From NCBI RefSeq assembly GCF_047553045.1, contig NZ_CP180208.1:1240001-1304000 (forward strand): a stretch of 64,000 nucleotides of DNA. Reading direction: 5' to 3'. Both the position numbers and the translations under genes were made by a program. Source of the stretch: Sphingomonas_L flavalba_A (GTDB lineage: Bacteria > Pseudomonadota > Alphaproteobacteria > Sphingomonadales > Sphingomonadaceae). Numbering within the stretch: the stretch's first letter is position 1; each line of letters begins with the position of its first letter. Of this stretch, positions 33,405 through 43,291 are shown in pieces. The notes under the pieces were generated by a model. That model saw only the letters and a list, made by a program, of their open reading frames with translations. It was not told the origin of the DNA and searched no databases.

Positions 33405-34090
33405 TGGCTCATCTCCCGCGACCACGAAATTGCATTGACATAGATTCCCAACGGGTTGGCGCGCAGGCGCTCGGCGTCGCGCGGCGGCTGGATGACGATG
33501 GTGAGGATGGCTGTCCATCGCTCCGTGGTGGAAAGCTGGCCGTTCTCGAAATGACGTTCGGTCCACGCCACGCGGAAGCTGTTGGGGGACGCACGGATGA
33601 CGCTCGACACCTCGACGGCGACCTGCTGGCGGCCGACCTTGGCGAAGGGATCGTTTGCCCTCGCGTAGTCGTTCAATGCTGCCGCGCCGCGATCCGTGGT
33701 CCACTCATAGGCGCGAAGCCAGTTCTGGCGGACAATGATCGCGTCGGCCGGGATCGCACGCACCTGCTCGATGAATCGGCCGAGATGGAAAGCAATCTGC
33801 GGATCGGTCGGCCGATAGTCGGCGTTGGCAGGCGCGACGGTCTGCGCCTGACCCAGATTGTCGACCTGCACCACCCACGGCACCACGGTCCCGCGCGCGG
33901 ACTGCCAGACCAGCGCCGAGGCGAAGCCGGCCGAAAGGATCAGTGAACCGAACGTCATGTAGCGCCAGTTCTTCGCCTGCACGCGGGCCGAGCCGATGCG
34001 TTCGTCCCACGCCTGCGCGGCCTTCTGATAGGGTGTCTCTGGTTCCGGCGATTTGCCGTAATGGGTGGCGGGTCGTTTGAAGATGCTCAT
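33401..34090 (-). CDS. trbF: Conjugal transfer protein TrbF (VirB8-like)
   Basis: 229 residues. Short cytoplasmic N-terminus (MSIFKRPATHYGKSPEPETPYQKAAQAWDERIG), one membrane segment (FGSLILSAGFASALVWQ) and a periplasmic VirB8 domain ending LRANPLGIYVNAISWSREM. It nucleates the mating-pair channel at the inner membrane. Four-base overlaps with trbL and trbG. Confidence 0.95.
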   Translation of the reverse strand: MSIFKRPATHYGKSPEPETPYQKAAQAWDERIGSARVQAKNWRYMTFGSLILSAGFASALVWQSARGTVVPWVVQVDNLGQAQTVAPANADYRPTDPQIAFHLGRFIEQVRAIPADAIIVRQNWLRAYEWTTDRGAAALNDYARANDPFAKVGRQQVAVEVSSVIRASPNSFRVAWTERHFENGQLSTTERWTAILTIVIQPPRDAERLRANPLGIYVNAISWSREMSQ

Positions 34091-35445
34091 GAGCGGTCAC
34101 TTTCGGAAAGGTTGATGGAGGAACCGGAGCCGTGGCTGTCGCCGGAGCGCACCGCATGGGCGGCCATGGTCGTGCCGTGGTTCATGGCCTGGGAACGCTG
34201 CATCCGCTGCGCCCAGGCGGGCGGCGTGCCTGCGGCTGAGGCGGACGGCGCGGCAGCGGCGCTCGCGCCTCCGACCGTGCCCATGGAGGATGTGCCGCCT
34301 CCGGCAGCAAAGCCTGCGCGTGCGCCATCGGTGAAACTGGACTTGACGGATTCGCTGGCACTCGCGGCGGCACGTTTGAGGGGCGAGATGGCGGCCGAGC
34401 CTGCGGCACGCGCGACGCCGCCAAGGCCGGAGGCGACACCGGCCGCGCCGGAGTGGCCGAGCGAGCCGACACTGTAGGCGGCGGTCGCCGCGCCCGCGGT
34501 GGTCGCACCGCCGCGGACGGCCGCGGCACCGCCGGACAAGGCGTCGGCACCACCTTTTGCGGCCAGCATGGTCGCGCCGCCAGCGGCGACGCCTGCACCT
34601 GCGACCGCAAGCCCGGTTCCCACGGCTGCGCCCGCGCCGAGCTGCGGGCCGCCCGAGACGATGCCGTTGGCGATACCGGGGCCGAAGATGCCGAGGCCGA
34701 GCAGCGACAGCGCGGCGAGCACAATCGCCATGGCGTCGTCGATGCTCGGGGTCGCCCCGCCGAAACCGGCCGTGAATTGCGAAAACAAGGTGCTGCCGAT
34801 GCCGATGATGACGGCGAGGACCAAGACCTTGATGCCGGACGACACCACGTTGCCCAAGACTTTCTCGGCCATGAACGCGGTCTTGCCGAACAGGGCGAAG
34901 GGGATGAGGATGAAGCCGGCAAGCGTGGTCAGCTTGAACTCGATCAGCGTCACGAAAAGCTGGATGGCGAGGATGAAGAAGGCCAGCACCACCAGCGCCC
35001 ATGCGAACAGCAGGCACGCGATCTGGATGAAGTTCTCGAAGAACGCGATCCAGCCCATCAGGTCGGAAATGGAATCGAGCAGCGGGCGGCCGGCGTCGAG
35101 GCCGGTCTGCGCGACGCGGCCCGGCCGCATCAGGTCGGTGACGGAAAAGCCTGTGCTCGACGCCATGAGGCCGAGGCCGGCGAAGCTCTCGAAGACGATG
35201 CGGGCGAGGTTGTTCCAGTTTGAAATGATGTAGGCGAATACGCCCACGAATAGGGTCTTCTTCACCAGCCGCGCGATAATGTCGTCATCCGCACCCCATG
35301 CCCAAAACAGCGCAGCGAGCGTCACGTCGATGACGATGAGCGTCGTGGCAATGAAGGCGACCTCGCCGCCGAGCAGCCCGAAACCGCTGTCGATGTAGGA
35401 GGTGAATACGCCGAGAAAATTGTCGATGACGCCCGTGTTGCCCAT
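34087..35445 (-). CDS. trbL: Conjugal transfer protein TrbL (VirB6-like)
   Basis: 452 residues. Five or six membrane segments in the first 300 residues (IATTLIVIDVTLAALFWAWG, FIQIACLLFAWALVVLAFFI, LVLAVIIGIGSTLFSQF), then a long Gly/Ala/Ser-rich C-terminal stretch typical of TrbL. It forms the polytopic inner-membrane part of the channel. Overlaps trbF by four bases and follows trbK closely. Confidence 0.94.
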   Translation of the reverse strand: MGNTGVIDNFLGVFTSYIDSGFGLLGGEVAFIATTLIVIDVTLAALFWAWGADDDIIARLVKKTLFVGVFAYIISNWNNLARIVFESFAGLGLMASSTGFSVTDLMRPGRVAQTGLDAGRPLLDSISDLMGWIAFFENFIQIACLLFAWALVVLAFFILAIQLFVTLIEFKLTTLAGFILIPFALFGKTAFMAEKVLGNVVSSGIKVLVLAVIIGIGSTLFSQFTAGFGGATPSIDDAMAIVLAALSLLGLGIFGPGIANGIVSGGPQLGAGAAVGTGLAVAGAGVAAGGATMLAAKGGADALSGGAAAVRGGATTAGAATAAYSVGSLGHSGAAGVASGLGGVARAAGSAAISPLKRAAASASESVKSSFTDGARAGFAAGGGTSSMGTVGGASAAAAPSASAAGTPPAWAQRMQRSQAMNHGTTMAAHAVRSGDSHGSGSSINLSESDRS

Positions 35446-35447
35446 GG

Positions 35448-35714
35448 TCAGCGCGCCTCGCTGCGGTCACGGCCGAGAAAACGGTCGCGGGATTCAGCCC
35501 ATGCGGCGAGGCAGCCGGCGTCACTCGCGGCCGCCTCGCCGAGCTGCTGGCAACGGCGCAGGGTTTCGCGCAGGGGATCGGTCGGCGGCTGGAAGGCCGG
35601 CGCTGGGGGTGGCGCGGAAGGTTCATCCTTCCGCGCCATGTCGATTGCGGTCGCCGTGACGGCGATGGCGACGAACACCACGGCCCCGAGCTGGGCCAGC
35701 ATCTTGCCGTCCAT
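35448..35714 (-). CDS. trbK: TrbK-alt, putative entry-exclusion protein
   Basis: 88 residues. One N-terminal membrane segment (MLAQLGAVVFVAIAVTATAI), a Pro-rich spacer and a C-terminal CQQLGEAAASDAGCLAAWAESRDRFL with the two conserved cysteines of the alternative TrbK family. It sits between trbJ and trbL, the usual place. Probably blocks redundant transfer into cells already carrying the element. Confidence 0.85.
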   Translation of the reverse strand: MDGKMLAQLGAVVFVAIAVTATAIDMARKDEPSAPPPAPAFQPPTDPLRETLRRCQQLGEAAASDAGCLAAWAESRDRFLGRDRSEAR

Positions 35715-35728
35715 GGCGAGCCTCCCGG

Positions 35729-36511
35729 TCAGTTGTTGCCGTTGTTGAACATTTGCGCGTTGCCGGGCTGATAGCCGCTACCGGGCGTGAGGAAGCGGCG
35801 GCGCTGCTCGCGGCCCTGTTCGGCGGCGGTGGCGCGCTCGGCCTCGGTCAGCGCGTCGGCGCGGCCGTTCGCCGAGATGACCGCGATCAGGTCGGAAAGC
35901 TGTTGCGACTGGAGGGCGAGAAGCTGGTTGCCCGCCTGCGTGGCTTGCAGCGCGCCGGTCGCGCCTTGGCTCTGGCCGACAAGCGCGGCCATCTCGGCAC
36001 GGTTGCTGTCGATATTGCCGACGACGCCTGCCTGCACGCGCATGGCGTCCTGCAAACCGCCAACCGTATTTTCCCAACGGCCGCGCGCGTCGGCGACAAG
36101 CTGGGCGTCGGTCGCCGAAAGCGAGACATTGCCATATTGGCTCTGGAACGCCTGGTCGATCTGGCCGACCTCGAACGCGAGATTTTGGGCCTGCCCGAGA
36201 AGCTGCTGCGTGCGCTTGACGTTCTGCTGGATCTGCTGGAGCGACGAATGCGGCAGGCTCGCCAGATTGCGGGCCTGATTGATGAGCATCTGCGCCTCGT
36301 TCTGGAGGCTCTGAATCTTGTTATTGATCTGCTCCAGCGTCCGCGCGGCGGTAAGCAGGTTTTGCGCATAGTTGGTCGGGTCATAGACGATCCGGCCGAA
36401 GCCGAATTGCGCATGGGCCGGGCCTGCCAGCATGGGCGAAAGCGCGACTGGCACGGCGAGAACCGCCGCCGCGATCAGAGCGGCGCGAGGGGTCGGGAAA
36501 CGGATAATCAT
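35729..36511 (-). CDS. trbJ: Conjugal transfer protein TrbJ (VirB5-like)
   Basis: 260 residues. Signal peptide (ALIAAAVLAVPVALSPMLAGPAHA) followed by a helical body with VYDPTNYAQNLLTAARTLEQINNKIQSLQNEAQML, the TrbJ signature. It is a periplasmic, pilus-associated component. Its start overlaps the trbE stop by four bases. Confidence 0.94.
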   Translation of the reverse strand: MIIRFPTPRAALIAAAVLAVPVALSPMLAGPAHAQFGFGRIVYDPTNYAQNLLTAARTLEQINNKIQSLQNEAQMLINQARNLASLPHSSLQQIQQNVKRTQQLLGQAQNLAFEVGQIDQAFQSQYGNVSLSATDAQLVADARGRWENTVGGLQDAMRVQAGVVGNIDSNRAEMAALVGQSQGATGALQATQAGNQLLALQSQQLSDLIAVISANGRADALTEAERATAAEQGREQRRRFLTPGSGYQPGNAQMFNNGNN

Positions 36512-38964
36512 TGTGTGGACTCCTTTTCAGGCTGGGGGATGAGATTGATGAGGTTCGGGATCAGCTCGGCCGCCCAATCGACGCCGCGCGCGCGCAGCCA
36601 TGCGGCGAGGAAGCCGTCGCGGCCGTGTTCGGCGACGATCTGCGCAATGAGCGTCTGGTCGGATTTGGCCGATGCGGCGCAGAGCGCGAGGCCGACTTCG
36701 GACAGGCCAAGCTCGAACAGGCGATTGCCCCTGCGGCTTTGGCAGTAATAGTCCTGCTTGGGCGTGGCCCGTGCGAGGATTTCGATCTGCCTGTCATTGA
36801 GGCCGAAGCGGCGATAGATGGCCGTGATCTGCGGCTCGATGGCGCGCTCGTTTGGCAACAAGAGTCGCGTCGGGCAGCTCTCGATGATGGCGGGCGCGAT
36901 GTTGCTGCCGTCAATGTCGGACAGGCTTTGCGTGGCGAAGATGACGCTGGCGTTTTTCTTGCGCAGCGTTTTCAGCCATTCGCGGAGCTGGCCGGCGAAA
37001 CCCTCGTCGTCCAGCGCAAGCCAGCCCTCGTCGATGATGAGCAGCGTGGGGCGTCCGTCGAGTCTGTCGCCGATGCGGTGGAACAGGTAGGCAAGCACGG
37101 CCGGGGCCGCGCCGCTCCCGACAAGGCCCTCGATCTCGAACGCCTGCACGTCCGCCGAGCCGAGATGTTCGCTCTCGGCGTCGAGCAGCCGGCCATAGGC
37201 ACCGCCGACGCAGAACGGCCGGAGCGCCTGTTTCAGATCGTTGGATTGCAGCAGCACGGCAAGGCCGGTGATGGTGCGTTCCTCGACGGGGGCCGAGGCC
37301 AGCGAAGTCAGCGCCGTCCAAAGATACTCTTTGACCTCGGGCGTGATGGTTAGCCCCTCGCGCATGAGGATGGCGGCGATCCAGTCCGCCGCCCACGCGC
37401 GTTCATAGGTATCGTGGATGCGGGCAAGCGGCTGGAGCGAAACGGACGTCTCGGCCCCTTCCGTGAGGCCGCCGCCCAAATCGTGCCAGTCGCCGCCCAT
37501 GGCGAGCGATGCGGCGCGGATCGAACCGCCGAAGTCGAAGGCAAAGACTTGGCTGGCCTCATAGCGCCGGAACTGTAAGGCCATGAGGGCGAGCAGCACG
37601 GATTTGCCCGCGCCAGTGGGGCCGACGACAAGGGTATGGCCTACGTCGCCGACATGGAGGCTTAGCCGGAACGGGGTTGAGCCTTCGGTCTTTCCAAAGA
37701 GCAAAGGGGGCGCACCGAAATGCTCGTCCCGTTCCGGCCCCGCCCACACCGCCGATAGCGGGATCATGTGGGCGAGATTCAAAGTGCTGATGGGCGGCTG
37801 ACGGACATTCGCGTAGGCGTGTCCGGGCAGGCTGCCGAGCCATGCATCAACCGCGTTGACGCTCTCGGGCATGGCGGTGAAGTCGCGGCCCTGAACGATC
37901 TTCTCGACCAGGCGCAGCTTCTCGTCGGCAAGGCGCGGGTCGGCATCCCATACGGTGACGGTCGCCGTGACGTAGGCCATGCCCGCCACGTCCGCCCCAA
38001 GCTCCTGCAACGCCATGTCGGCGTCGAGCGCCTTGTTGGCGGCGTCGGTGTCCACAAGCGCGGACGCCTCGTTTGTCATGACCTCTTTCAAGATCGCGGC
38101 GACGCTCTTGCGCTTGGCGAACCATTGGCGACGGATGCGGGTCAGCAGCCGGGTTGCATCGGTCTTGTCGAGCAGGATCGCGCGGGTGCTCCACCGATAT
38201 GGGAACGGCAGCCGGTTCATTTCGTCGAGCAGGCCCGGCGTCGTCGCGGTCGGGAATCCCACGATGGTCAGCACGCGCAGATGCGCGTCGCCAAGGCGCG
38301 GCTCCAGCCCGCCGGTCAAGGGCTGGTCGGCGAGCAGCGCGTCGAGGTGCATGGGCACCTCGGGCACGCGCACACGATGCCGGTTGGTCGAGATGGTGGA
38401 ATGGAGATAGGTCAGCGTCGCGCCGTCATCCATCCAACGGCACTCGGGCATGAAGCCGTCAAGCAAGGCCAGCACGCGGTCGGTGCGGTCGATGAAGCCG
38501 CGCAGGACTTCCCACGGGTCCACCCCCGTTTTCTCCCGGCCCTCGTAGAGCCATGCCTCAGTGCGGGCGGCTTCCTCGGCCGGGGGCAGCCAGAGGAAGG
38601 TGAGGAAGTAGCCGGACACGAAATGCGCGCCCGCTTCCTCGAAACCGGCCTTACGCTCGGCATCGACCAGCGCCGACGCGGGATCGGGAAAGGTGCTGTC
38701 GGGATAGGTGGCGGCTTCGCTGCGCTGCGCCTCGACGAAGATGCTCCAGCCGGAGCCGAGGCGGCGCACGGCATTGTTGATGCGGCCGGCGACGGCGACT
38801 AGCTCGGCCGCGACGGCGGAATCCAGATCGGGACCGCGAAACTTCGCCGTCCTCTGGAAACTGCCGTCCTTGTTGAGCACAACGCCCTGACCGACCAGCG
38901 CGGCCCATGGCAGATAATCAGAGAGGCGCGCGGCGGTGCGGCGGAATTCGGAAAGGTTCATCAT
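36508..38964 (-). CDS. trbE: Conjugal transfer ATPase TrbE (VirB4-like)
   Basis: About 818 residues. N-terminal VirB4 domain, Walker A VVGPTGAGKSVLL, Walker B LLIIDEGWLALDD and the FATQSLSDIDGSNIAPAIIES block. It powers pilus assembly and substrate transfer at the inner membrane. The ATG at 38964 (or 38961) was chosen, with GAGGGTG upstream; the longer frame overlaps trbD antisense to no purpose. Confidence 0.95.
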   Translation of the reverse strand: MMNLSEFRRTAARLSDYLPWAALVGQGVVLNKDGSFQRTAKFRGPDLDSAVAAELVAVAGRINNAVRRLGSGWSIFVEAQRSEAATYPDSTFPDPASALVDAERKAGFEEAGAHFVSGYFLTFLWLPPAEEAARTEAWLYEGREKTGVDPWEVLRGFIDRTDRVLALLDGFMPECRWMDDGATLTYLHSTISTNRHRVRVPEVPMHLDALLADQPLTGGLEPRLGDAHLRVLTIVGFPTATTPGLLDEMNRLPFPYRWSTRAILLDKTDATRLLTRIRRQWFAKRKSVAAILKEVMTNEASALVDTDAANKALDADMALQELGADVAGMAYVTATVTVWDADPRLADEKLRLVEKIVQGRDFTAMPESVNAVDAWLGSLPGHAYANVRQPPISTLNLAHMIPLSAVWAGPERDEHFGAPPLLFGKTEGSTPFRLSLHVGDVGHTLVVGPTGAGKSVLLALMALQFRRYEASQVFAFDFGGSIRAASLAMGGDWHDLGGGLTEGAETSVSLQPLARIHDTYERAWAADWIAAILMREGLTITPEVKEYLWTALTSLASAPVEERTITGLAVLLQSNDLKQALRPFCVGGAYGRLLDAESEHLGSADVQAFEIEGLVGSGAAPAVLAYLFHRIGDRLDGRPTLLIIDEGWLALDDEGFAGQLREWLKTLRKKNASVIFATQSLSDIDGSNIAPAIIESCPTRLLLPNERAIEPQITAIYRRFGLNDRQIEILARATPKQDYYCQSRRGNRLFELGLSEVGLALCAASAKSDQTLIAQIVAEHGRDGFLAAWLRARGVDWAAELIPNLINLIPQPEKESTQ

Positions 38965-38974
38965 GGCTGCACCC

Positions 38975-39256
38975 TCAAACCGCCAAATGACCGGGGATGC
39001 GGAGATGCCGCCGCCCGACCTCGACAAAGAGGGGATCGCGCTTTGCCGCCCATACGGCCGCGAAGTGGCCGATTGCCCAGATGGCGATGCCGATCAGCCA
39101 GAGGCGCAGGCCGAGGCCCACGGCTCCGGCCAGCGTTCCGTTCATGATGGCGATGGCGCGCGGAGCGCCGCCGAGCAGGATATGTTCGGTCAGCGCCCGG
39201 TGAACCGGGACCGTGAAGCCCGGCACGGCGTCCAGTTGCTCGAACGCGACGGCCAT
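38975..39256 (-). CDS. trbD: Conjugal transfer protein TrbD (VirB3-like)
   Basis: 93 residues with two close membrane segments (IAIMNGTLAGAVGLGLRLWLIGIAIWAIGHF) and the GFTVPVHRALTEHILLGGAPR start of VirB3/TrbD. Its ATG at 39256 overlaps the trbC stop (TGATG). It partners TrbE at the inner membrane. Confidence 0.93.
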   Translation of the reverse strand: MAVAFEQLDAVPGFTVPVHRALTEHILLGGAPRAIAIMNGTLAGAVGLGLRLWLIGIAIWAIGHFAAVWAAKRDPLFVEVGRRHLRIPGHLAV

Positions 39257-39588
39257 CAAACGAGCGCCCCGCCGCCGAACGAGAAGAACGACAGGAAGAA
39301 GCTCGACGCGGCGAAAGCAATCGACAGGCCGAACACGATCTGGATCAGACGGCGAAAGCCGCCGCTGGTGTCCCCGAACGCGAGGGTCAGGCCGGTGGCG
39401 ATGATAATTATCACCGCGATAATTTTTGCGACGGGTCCCTCAATGGACTGAAGGATTTGCTGAAGCGGTTGCTCCCACGGCATCGACGATCCCGACGCAT
39501 GGGCGGCCGGGGCGAGCATGAAGCTGATAGCAAGGGTGGATGCGGCGGTCGCGGCGAAGCGATAGCCGCGCGAAATCGTGCGGATCAT
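39256..39588 (-). CDS. trbC: Conjugal transfer pilin TrbC (VirB2-like)
   Basis: 110 residues. Long signal peptide ending near PAAHASG, then two hydrophobic helices (VAKIIAVIIIIATGLTLAF and LIQIVFGLSIAFAASSFFLSFFSFGG). This is the pilin subunit pattern. Overlaps trbB by four bases. Confidence 0.93.
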   Translation of the reverse strand: MIRTISRGYRFAATAASTLAISFMLAPAAHASGSSMPWEQPLQQILQSIEGPVAKIIAVIIIIATGLTLAFGDTSGGFRRLIQIVFGLSIAFAASSFFLSFFSFGGGALV

Positions 39589-40568
39589 GAAGATTCTCCT
39601 GTGCTGGTTTGGATTGCGGGGGTGATGCGGTAGTCGCCGTCCGGCCCCAGCCCTTCGACGCGGGCAAGCTCGGCAAGCCGGCGCGCGGAACCGCGCCCGG
39701 AAAGGACAGCAACAAGGTCGATTGTCTCGGCGATCAGGGCGCGCGGGACGGTGACGACAGCCTCTTGGATGAGCTGTTCAAGGCGACGGAGCGCACCGAT
39801 GCCGGTGCCTGCATGGATGGTGCCGATGCCGCCGGGGTGTCCCGTTCCCCACGCTTTCAGGAGGTCGAGGGCTTCCGATCCGCGCACCTCGCCGATGGGG
39901 ATGCGGTCGGGGCGCAGGCGCAGCGAGGAACGCACCAGATCGGAAAGCGTCGCCACGCCGTCTTTCGTCCGCATCGCCACTAGATTGGGCGCGGCGCATT
40001 GCAGCTCGCGCGTATCCTCGATGATGACGACGCGATCCGCCGTCTTCGCCACCTCGGCGAGCAGCGCATTGGTCAGCGTGGTCTTGCCGGTGCTGGTGCC
40101 GCCCGCCACGAGGATATTTGCGCGGGAGGAAACGGCCGCGCGTAACGTCGCGGCCTGATCGGTGGACATGATCCCCGCCGCCACATAGTCGTCGAGGCTG
40201 AACACGGCGACGGCGGGCTTGCGGATGGCGAAGGTCGGGGCGGCGACCACGGGTGGCAGCAGGCCCTCGAATCTTTCGCCAGACTCCGGCAGCTCGGCCG
40301 AGATGCGCGGGCTGCGGGCATGAACCTCCGCGCCGACATGATGCGCGACCAGCCGAACGATGCGTTCGCCATCGGCGGCGGACAGGCGCTCGCCCGTATC
40401 GGAAAGCCCTTCGGACAGGCGGTCGATCCACAACCGCCCGTCCGGGTTCAACATCACCTCGACCACGGCCGGGTCTTCGAGCAGCCGGGCAATGGCGGGG
40501 CCGAGCGCGGTGCGCAACATGCGTGCGCCGCGCGCAATGGCTTCCGGTCTTTGGTGGTTGGTGGTCAT
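39585..40568 (-). CDS. trbB: Conjugal transfer ATPase TrbB (VirB11-like)
   Basis: 327 residues. Secretion ATPase with Walker A VAGGTSTGKTTLTN, Asp box VVIIEDTRELQC, RPDRIPIGEVRGSEALDLLKAWGTGHPG and the C-terminal ATPase helix bundle. It is the first gene of the trb operon. A box shared with the traG leader lies about 120 bases upstream. Confidence 0.95.
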   Translation of the reverse strand: MTTNHQRPEAIARGARMLRTALGPAIARLLEDPAVVEVMLNPDGRLWIDRLSEGLSDTGERLSAADGERIVRLVAHHVGAEVHARSPRISAELPESGERFEGLLPPVVAAPTFAIRKPAVAVFSLDDYVAAGIMSTDQAATLRAAVSSRANILVAGGTSTGKTTLTNALLAEVAKTADRVVIIEDTRELQCAAPNLVAMRTKDGVATLSDLVRSSLRLRPDRIPIGEVRGSEALDLLKAWGTGHPGGIGTIHAGTGIGALRRLEQLIQEAVVTVPRALIAETIDLVAVLSGRGSARRLAELARVEGLGPDGDYRITPAIQTSTGESS

Positions 40569-40688
40569 GTCGGCCCCGGCTTCTTGCGGGGACGCGACAG
40601 GCCATCCCCGGATCGGGGTCGATTAAGAGAGGCCGAAATCTGGCCGGTTCAACAAGTATCTAGCTGCGTGCGGTGATCGGCGGCGAAC

Positions 40689-40707
40689 GGCGGTAAATAG
40701 GATGGGT
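40689..40707 (-). promoter_or_regulatory. Shared upstream box, trbB copy
   Basis: The minus strand reads ACCCATCCTATTTACCGCC, which matches 17 of 19 bases of the box at 43292-43310 upstream of traG. Each is about 100-120 bases before the start codon of a minus-strand transfer gene. A common operator or promoter is suggested. Confidence 0.55.
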
Positions 40708-40715
40708 CCGAATAC

Positions 40716-41195
40716 TTATTCTTGATCGCCGTTGCTCTCGGACTCGTCCGGCAACGGATCGTCGGGAAGTGAGTCGAGGTCACGCGACAGCTCTTTGAGG
40801 AACCTGTCGCCCGTCGCCAGACGCCGTCCGAGATTCTGCATGAAGCCCTCAAAGCGCTCCGCGCCTTTGGCGCGGGCAGCGGATTGTGCGGCTCCCGTAA
40901 GCGGCGGCGTGAGGGTCATCCAGAAATGGATGAACTGCGCGACCGCCTCGCCAAGGACGGCGAGATCTAGGTCGAGCGTGTCGATCTGGCGGCCGAGCTT
41001 GTCCAAGCGGCGCGACATGGCGGCTTCAAGCTGGTCGGCGGAATCGCCGGACAGGTAGGACATGACCGCCGCCTCAACGATGGCGGATTTCGAGACATTG
41101 CGGCGCAGCGCCACCGAGCGGCGCAGCGCCATCGCCTCGATCTGTGGAATGAGCGCGGGGTCGAAATAGAGATTCAGGCGGGTTCTGGTTGCCAT
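40716..41195 (-). CDS. CopG-type ribbon-helix-helix protein
   Basis: 159 residues. N-terminal RHH (TRTRLNLYFDPALIPQIEAMALRR, then NVSKSAIVEAAVMSYL), followed by a helical, charged tail. It lies between traG and trbB, the usual place for a CopG-like regulator in such elements. It may repress the trb operon or assist at oriT. The ATG at 41195 is used; the open frame starts ten codons upstream inside traG. Confidence 0.85.
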   Translation of the reverse strand: MATRTRLNLYFDPALIPQIEAMALRRSVALRRNVSKSAIVEAAVMSYLSGDSADQLEAAMSRRLDKLGRQIDTLDLDLAVLGEAVAQFIHFWMTLTPPLTGAAQSAARAKGAERFEGFMQNLGRRLATGDRFLKELSRDLDSLPDDPLPDESESNGDQE

Positions 41196-41205
41196 GGGCG
41201 TATCC

Positions 41206-43191
41206 TCAAAGGTCGATTCCATCATCGGGGTTCATCGCCACCTGCCGCGCCACCATCCTCATGCGCTGGCGCATGGCGCGGGCCTTGGCCGCGTCAACGT
41301 CCGGCTCGTCGTCCAGAAACTCGAACTCCTGTTCGGGGGATGGCGGCGGGGCGACGATTTCCTCATGCTCGGGCAATTCCGGCTCGCGGCGGATGCCCGC
41401 ATTGGCCGGATCGCCTTCGGCCTCGCTTCCGCACGTCGCGGAACGGCTTTCCGCCGCGACCACGCGGCCGGACCAATCATCGGCGGATGGGCTGGGCGCC
41501 AGCGGAGCGGCGACCAGATCGGGCGGGGTCAGGATGCGTTCCTGCAATCGCGCATCCTCGAAATAGCGCGCCTTGATGGCGCGGATCGGCGGCGTGCCCG
41601 CGACCATGACGATTTCGTCGGTGGGTGGAAGCTGCATGATTTCGCCCGGCGTGAGCAGCGGCCGGGCCGTCTCCTGCCGCGACACCATCAAGTGACCTAA
41701 CCACGGGGCTAGGCGGTGCCCTGCGTAGTTGGTGGAGTCGCGCAGCTCGGTCGCCGTGCCTAATGCGTCTGAAACACGCTTCGCCGTCCTTTCGTCGTTC
41801 GTGGCGAAGCTGACGCGGACGTGGCAGTTGTCGAGGATCGCGTTGTTCGGGCCATAGGCGCGCTCGATCTGGTTGAGGCTCTGCGCGATCAGGAAGCCTT
41901 TGATTCCGTAGCCCGCCATGAAGGCGAGCGCCGATTCAAAGAAATCGAGCCGGCCGAGCGCCGGAAACTCGTCCAGCATCAATAGCAGCCGATGGCGCTT
42001 GCCGGAGGTGGTCAATTCCTCGGTCAACCGCCTGCCGATCTGGTTGAGGATCAGGCGGATAAGCGGCTTTGTGCGGTTTATGTCGGACGGCGGCACGACA
42101 AGGTAGAGCGTGACGGGCTGGCGGCTGCCGACCAGATCGGCAATGCGCCAGTCGCATCGCGCCGTCACCCGCGCCACCACGGGATCGCGGTAGAGGCCGA
42201 GAAACGACATGGCGGTGGAGAGCACGCCCGACCGTTCGTTCTCGGATTTGTTCAACAGCTCGCGGGCCGACGACGCGATGACGGGATGAACGCCCGCCTC
42301 GCCGAGATGCGGCGTATCCATCATGGCGCGCAAGGTCGCCTCGACCGGACGGCGGGGATCGGACAGGAAGTTGGCGACGCCCGCCAAGGTCTTGTCCTTC
42401 TCCGCATAGAGAACATGCAGGATCGCGCCGACCAGCAGCGAATGGCTGGTCTTTTCCCAATGGTTGCGCTTGTCGAGACTGCCTTCGGGATCGACCAGAA
42501 TATCCGCGATGTTCTGCACGTCGCGGACTTCCCATTCCCCCTGCCGCACTTCGAGCAGCGGATTGTAGGCGGACGATCTGGCGTTCGTGGGATCGAACAG
42601 CAGGACGCGGCCATGCTGGGCGCGAAAGCCGGCCGTCAGAGTCCAGTTCTCGCCCTTGATGTCGTGGACAATGCAGCTTCCCGGCCATGTCAGCAGCGTC
42701 GGTACCACCAGCCCGACACCTTTGCCGCTGCGAGTCGGGGCGAAGCACAACACATGCTCCGGCCCGTCATGGCGCAGATAGTGCCGGTCGTATCTGCCGA
42801 GCACCACGCCATCGGGGCCGAGCAGACCGGCGGCGCGGATTTCGCGATCCTCCGCCCATCGCGCCGAACCATAGGTGGCGACGTTGCGCGCCTCCCGTGC
42901 CCGGATGATCGACATGAGGATGGCGGCGGCGATGGCGATGAAACCGCCGGACGCCGCGATGATGGCACCTTCGACGAAGATTGCGGGCGCATAGGCGTCA
43001 AACGAAAACCACCACCAGAAGAAGGCCGGCGGATAATAGACCGGCCAGCCCGCCAGCTCGAACCACGGATTGCCAAGCTGGAGCTGGAAGCGGAGGCGGA
43101 ACGCCGTCCATTGCGTCGCTGCCCACACCATCACCAGAACGATGGTGAAGACGACAGCGATTTGACCCCAAAGGATTCGGCCTCCGCGCAA
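41206..43191 (-). CDS. traG: Type IV coupling protein TraG (VirD4-like)
   Basis: About 661 residues. N-terminal membrane segments (GQIAVVFTIVLVMVWAATQW and more), P-loop FAPTRSGKGVGLVVPTLL, Walker B LLMLDEFPALGRLD and QSLNQIERAYG. It docks the relaxosome to the mating channel. I chose the TTG at 43191 (RGGRILWGQ) because GGAG lies six bases upstream and it gives family length; the frame is open to 43299 without TraG-like sequence. Confidence 0.93.
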   Translation of the reverse strand: MRGGRILWGQIAVVFTIVLVMVWAATQWTAFRLRFQLQLGNPWFELAGWPVYYPPAFFWWWFSFDAYAPAIFVEGAIIAASGGFIAIAAAILMSIIRAREARNVATYGSARWAEDREIRAAGLLGPDGVVLGRYDRHYLRHDGPEHVLCFAPTRSGKGVGLVVPTLLTWPGSCIVHDIKGENWTLTAGFRAQHGRVLLFDPTNARSSAYNPLLEVRQGEWEVRDVQNIADILVDPEGSLDKRNHWEKTSHSLLVGAILHVLYAEKDKTLAGVANFLSDPRRPVEATLRAMMDTPHLGEAGVHPVIASSARELLNKSENERSGVLSTAMSFLGLYRDPVVARVTARCDWRIADLVGSRQPVTLYLVVPPSDINRTKPLIRLILNQIGRRLTEELTTSGKRHRLLLMLDEFPALGRLDFFESALAFMAGYGIKGFLIAQSLNQIERAYGPNNAILDNCHVRVSFATNDERTAKRVSDALGTATELRDSTNYAGHRLAPWLGHLMVSRQETARPLLTPGEIMQLPPTDEIVMVAGTPPIRAIKARYFEDARLQERILTPPDLVAAPLAPSPSADDWSGRVVAAESRSATCGSEAEGDPANAGIRREPELPEHEEIVAPPPSPEQEFEFLDDEPDVDAAKARAMRQRMRMVARQVAMNPDDGIDL

Positions 43192-43291
43192 TGCAGGCTC
43201 CAGTCGGCAAAAGAAACGGAGCCGATCAGAGAGTAGGCAAAACCGGACAGGCAACAGGAAAGGGGGTGCGGGAGGGCTACCGGATACTATC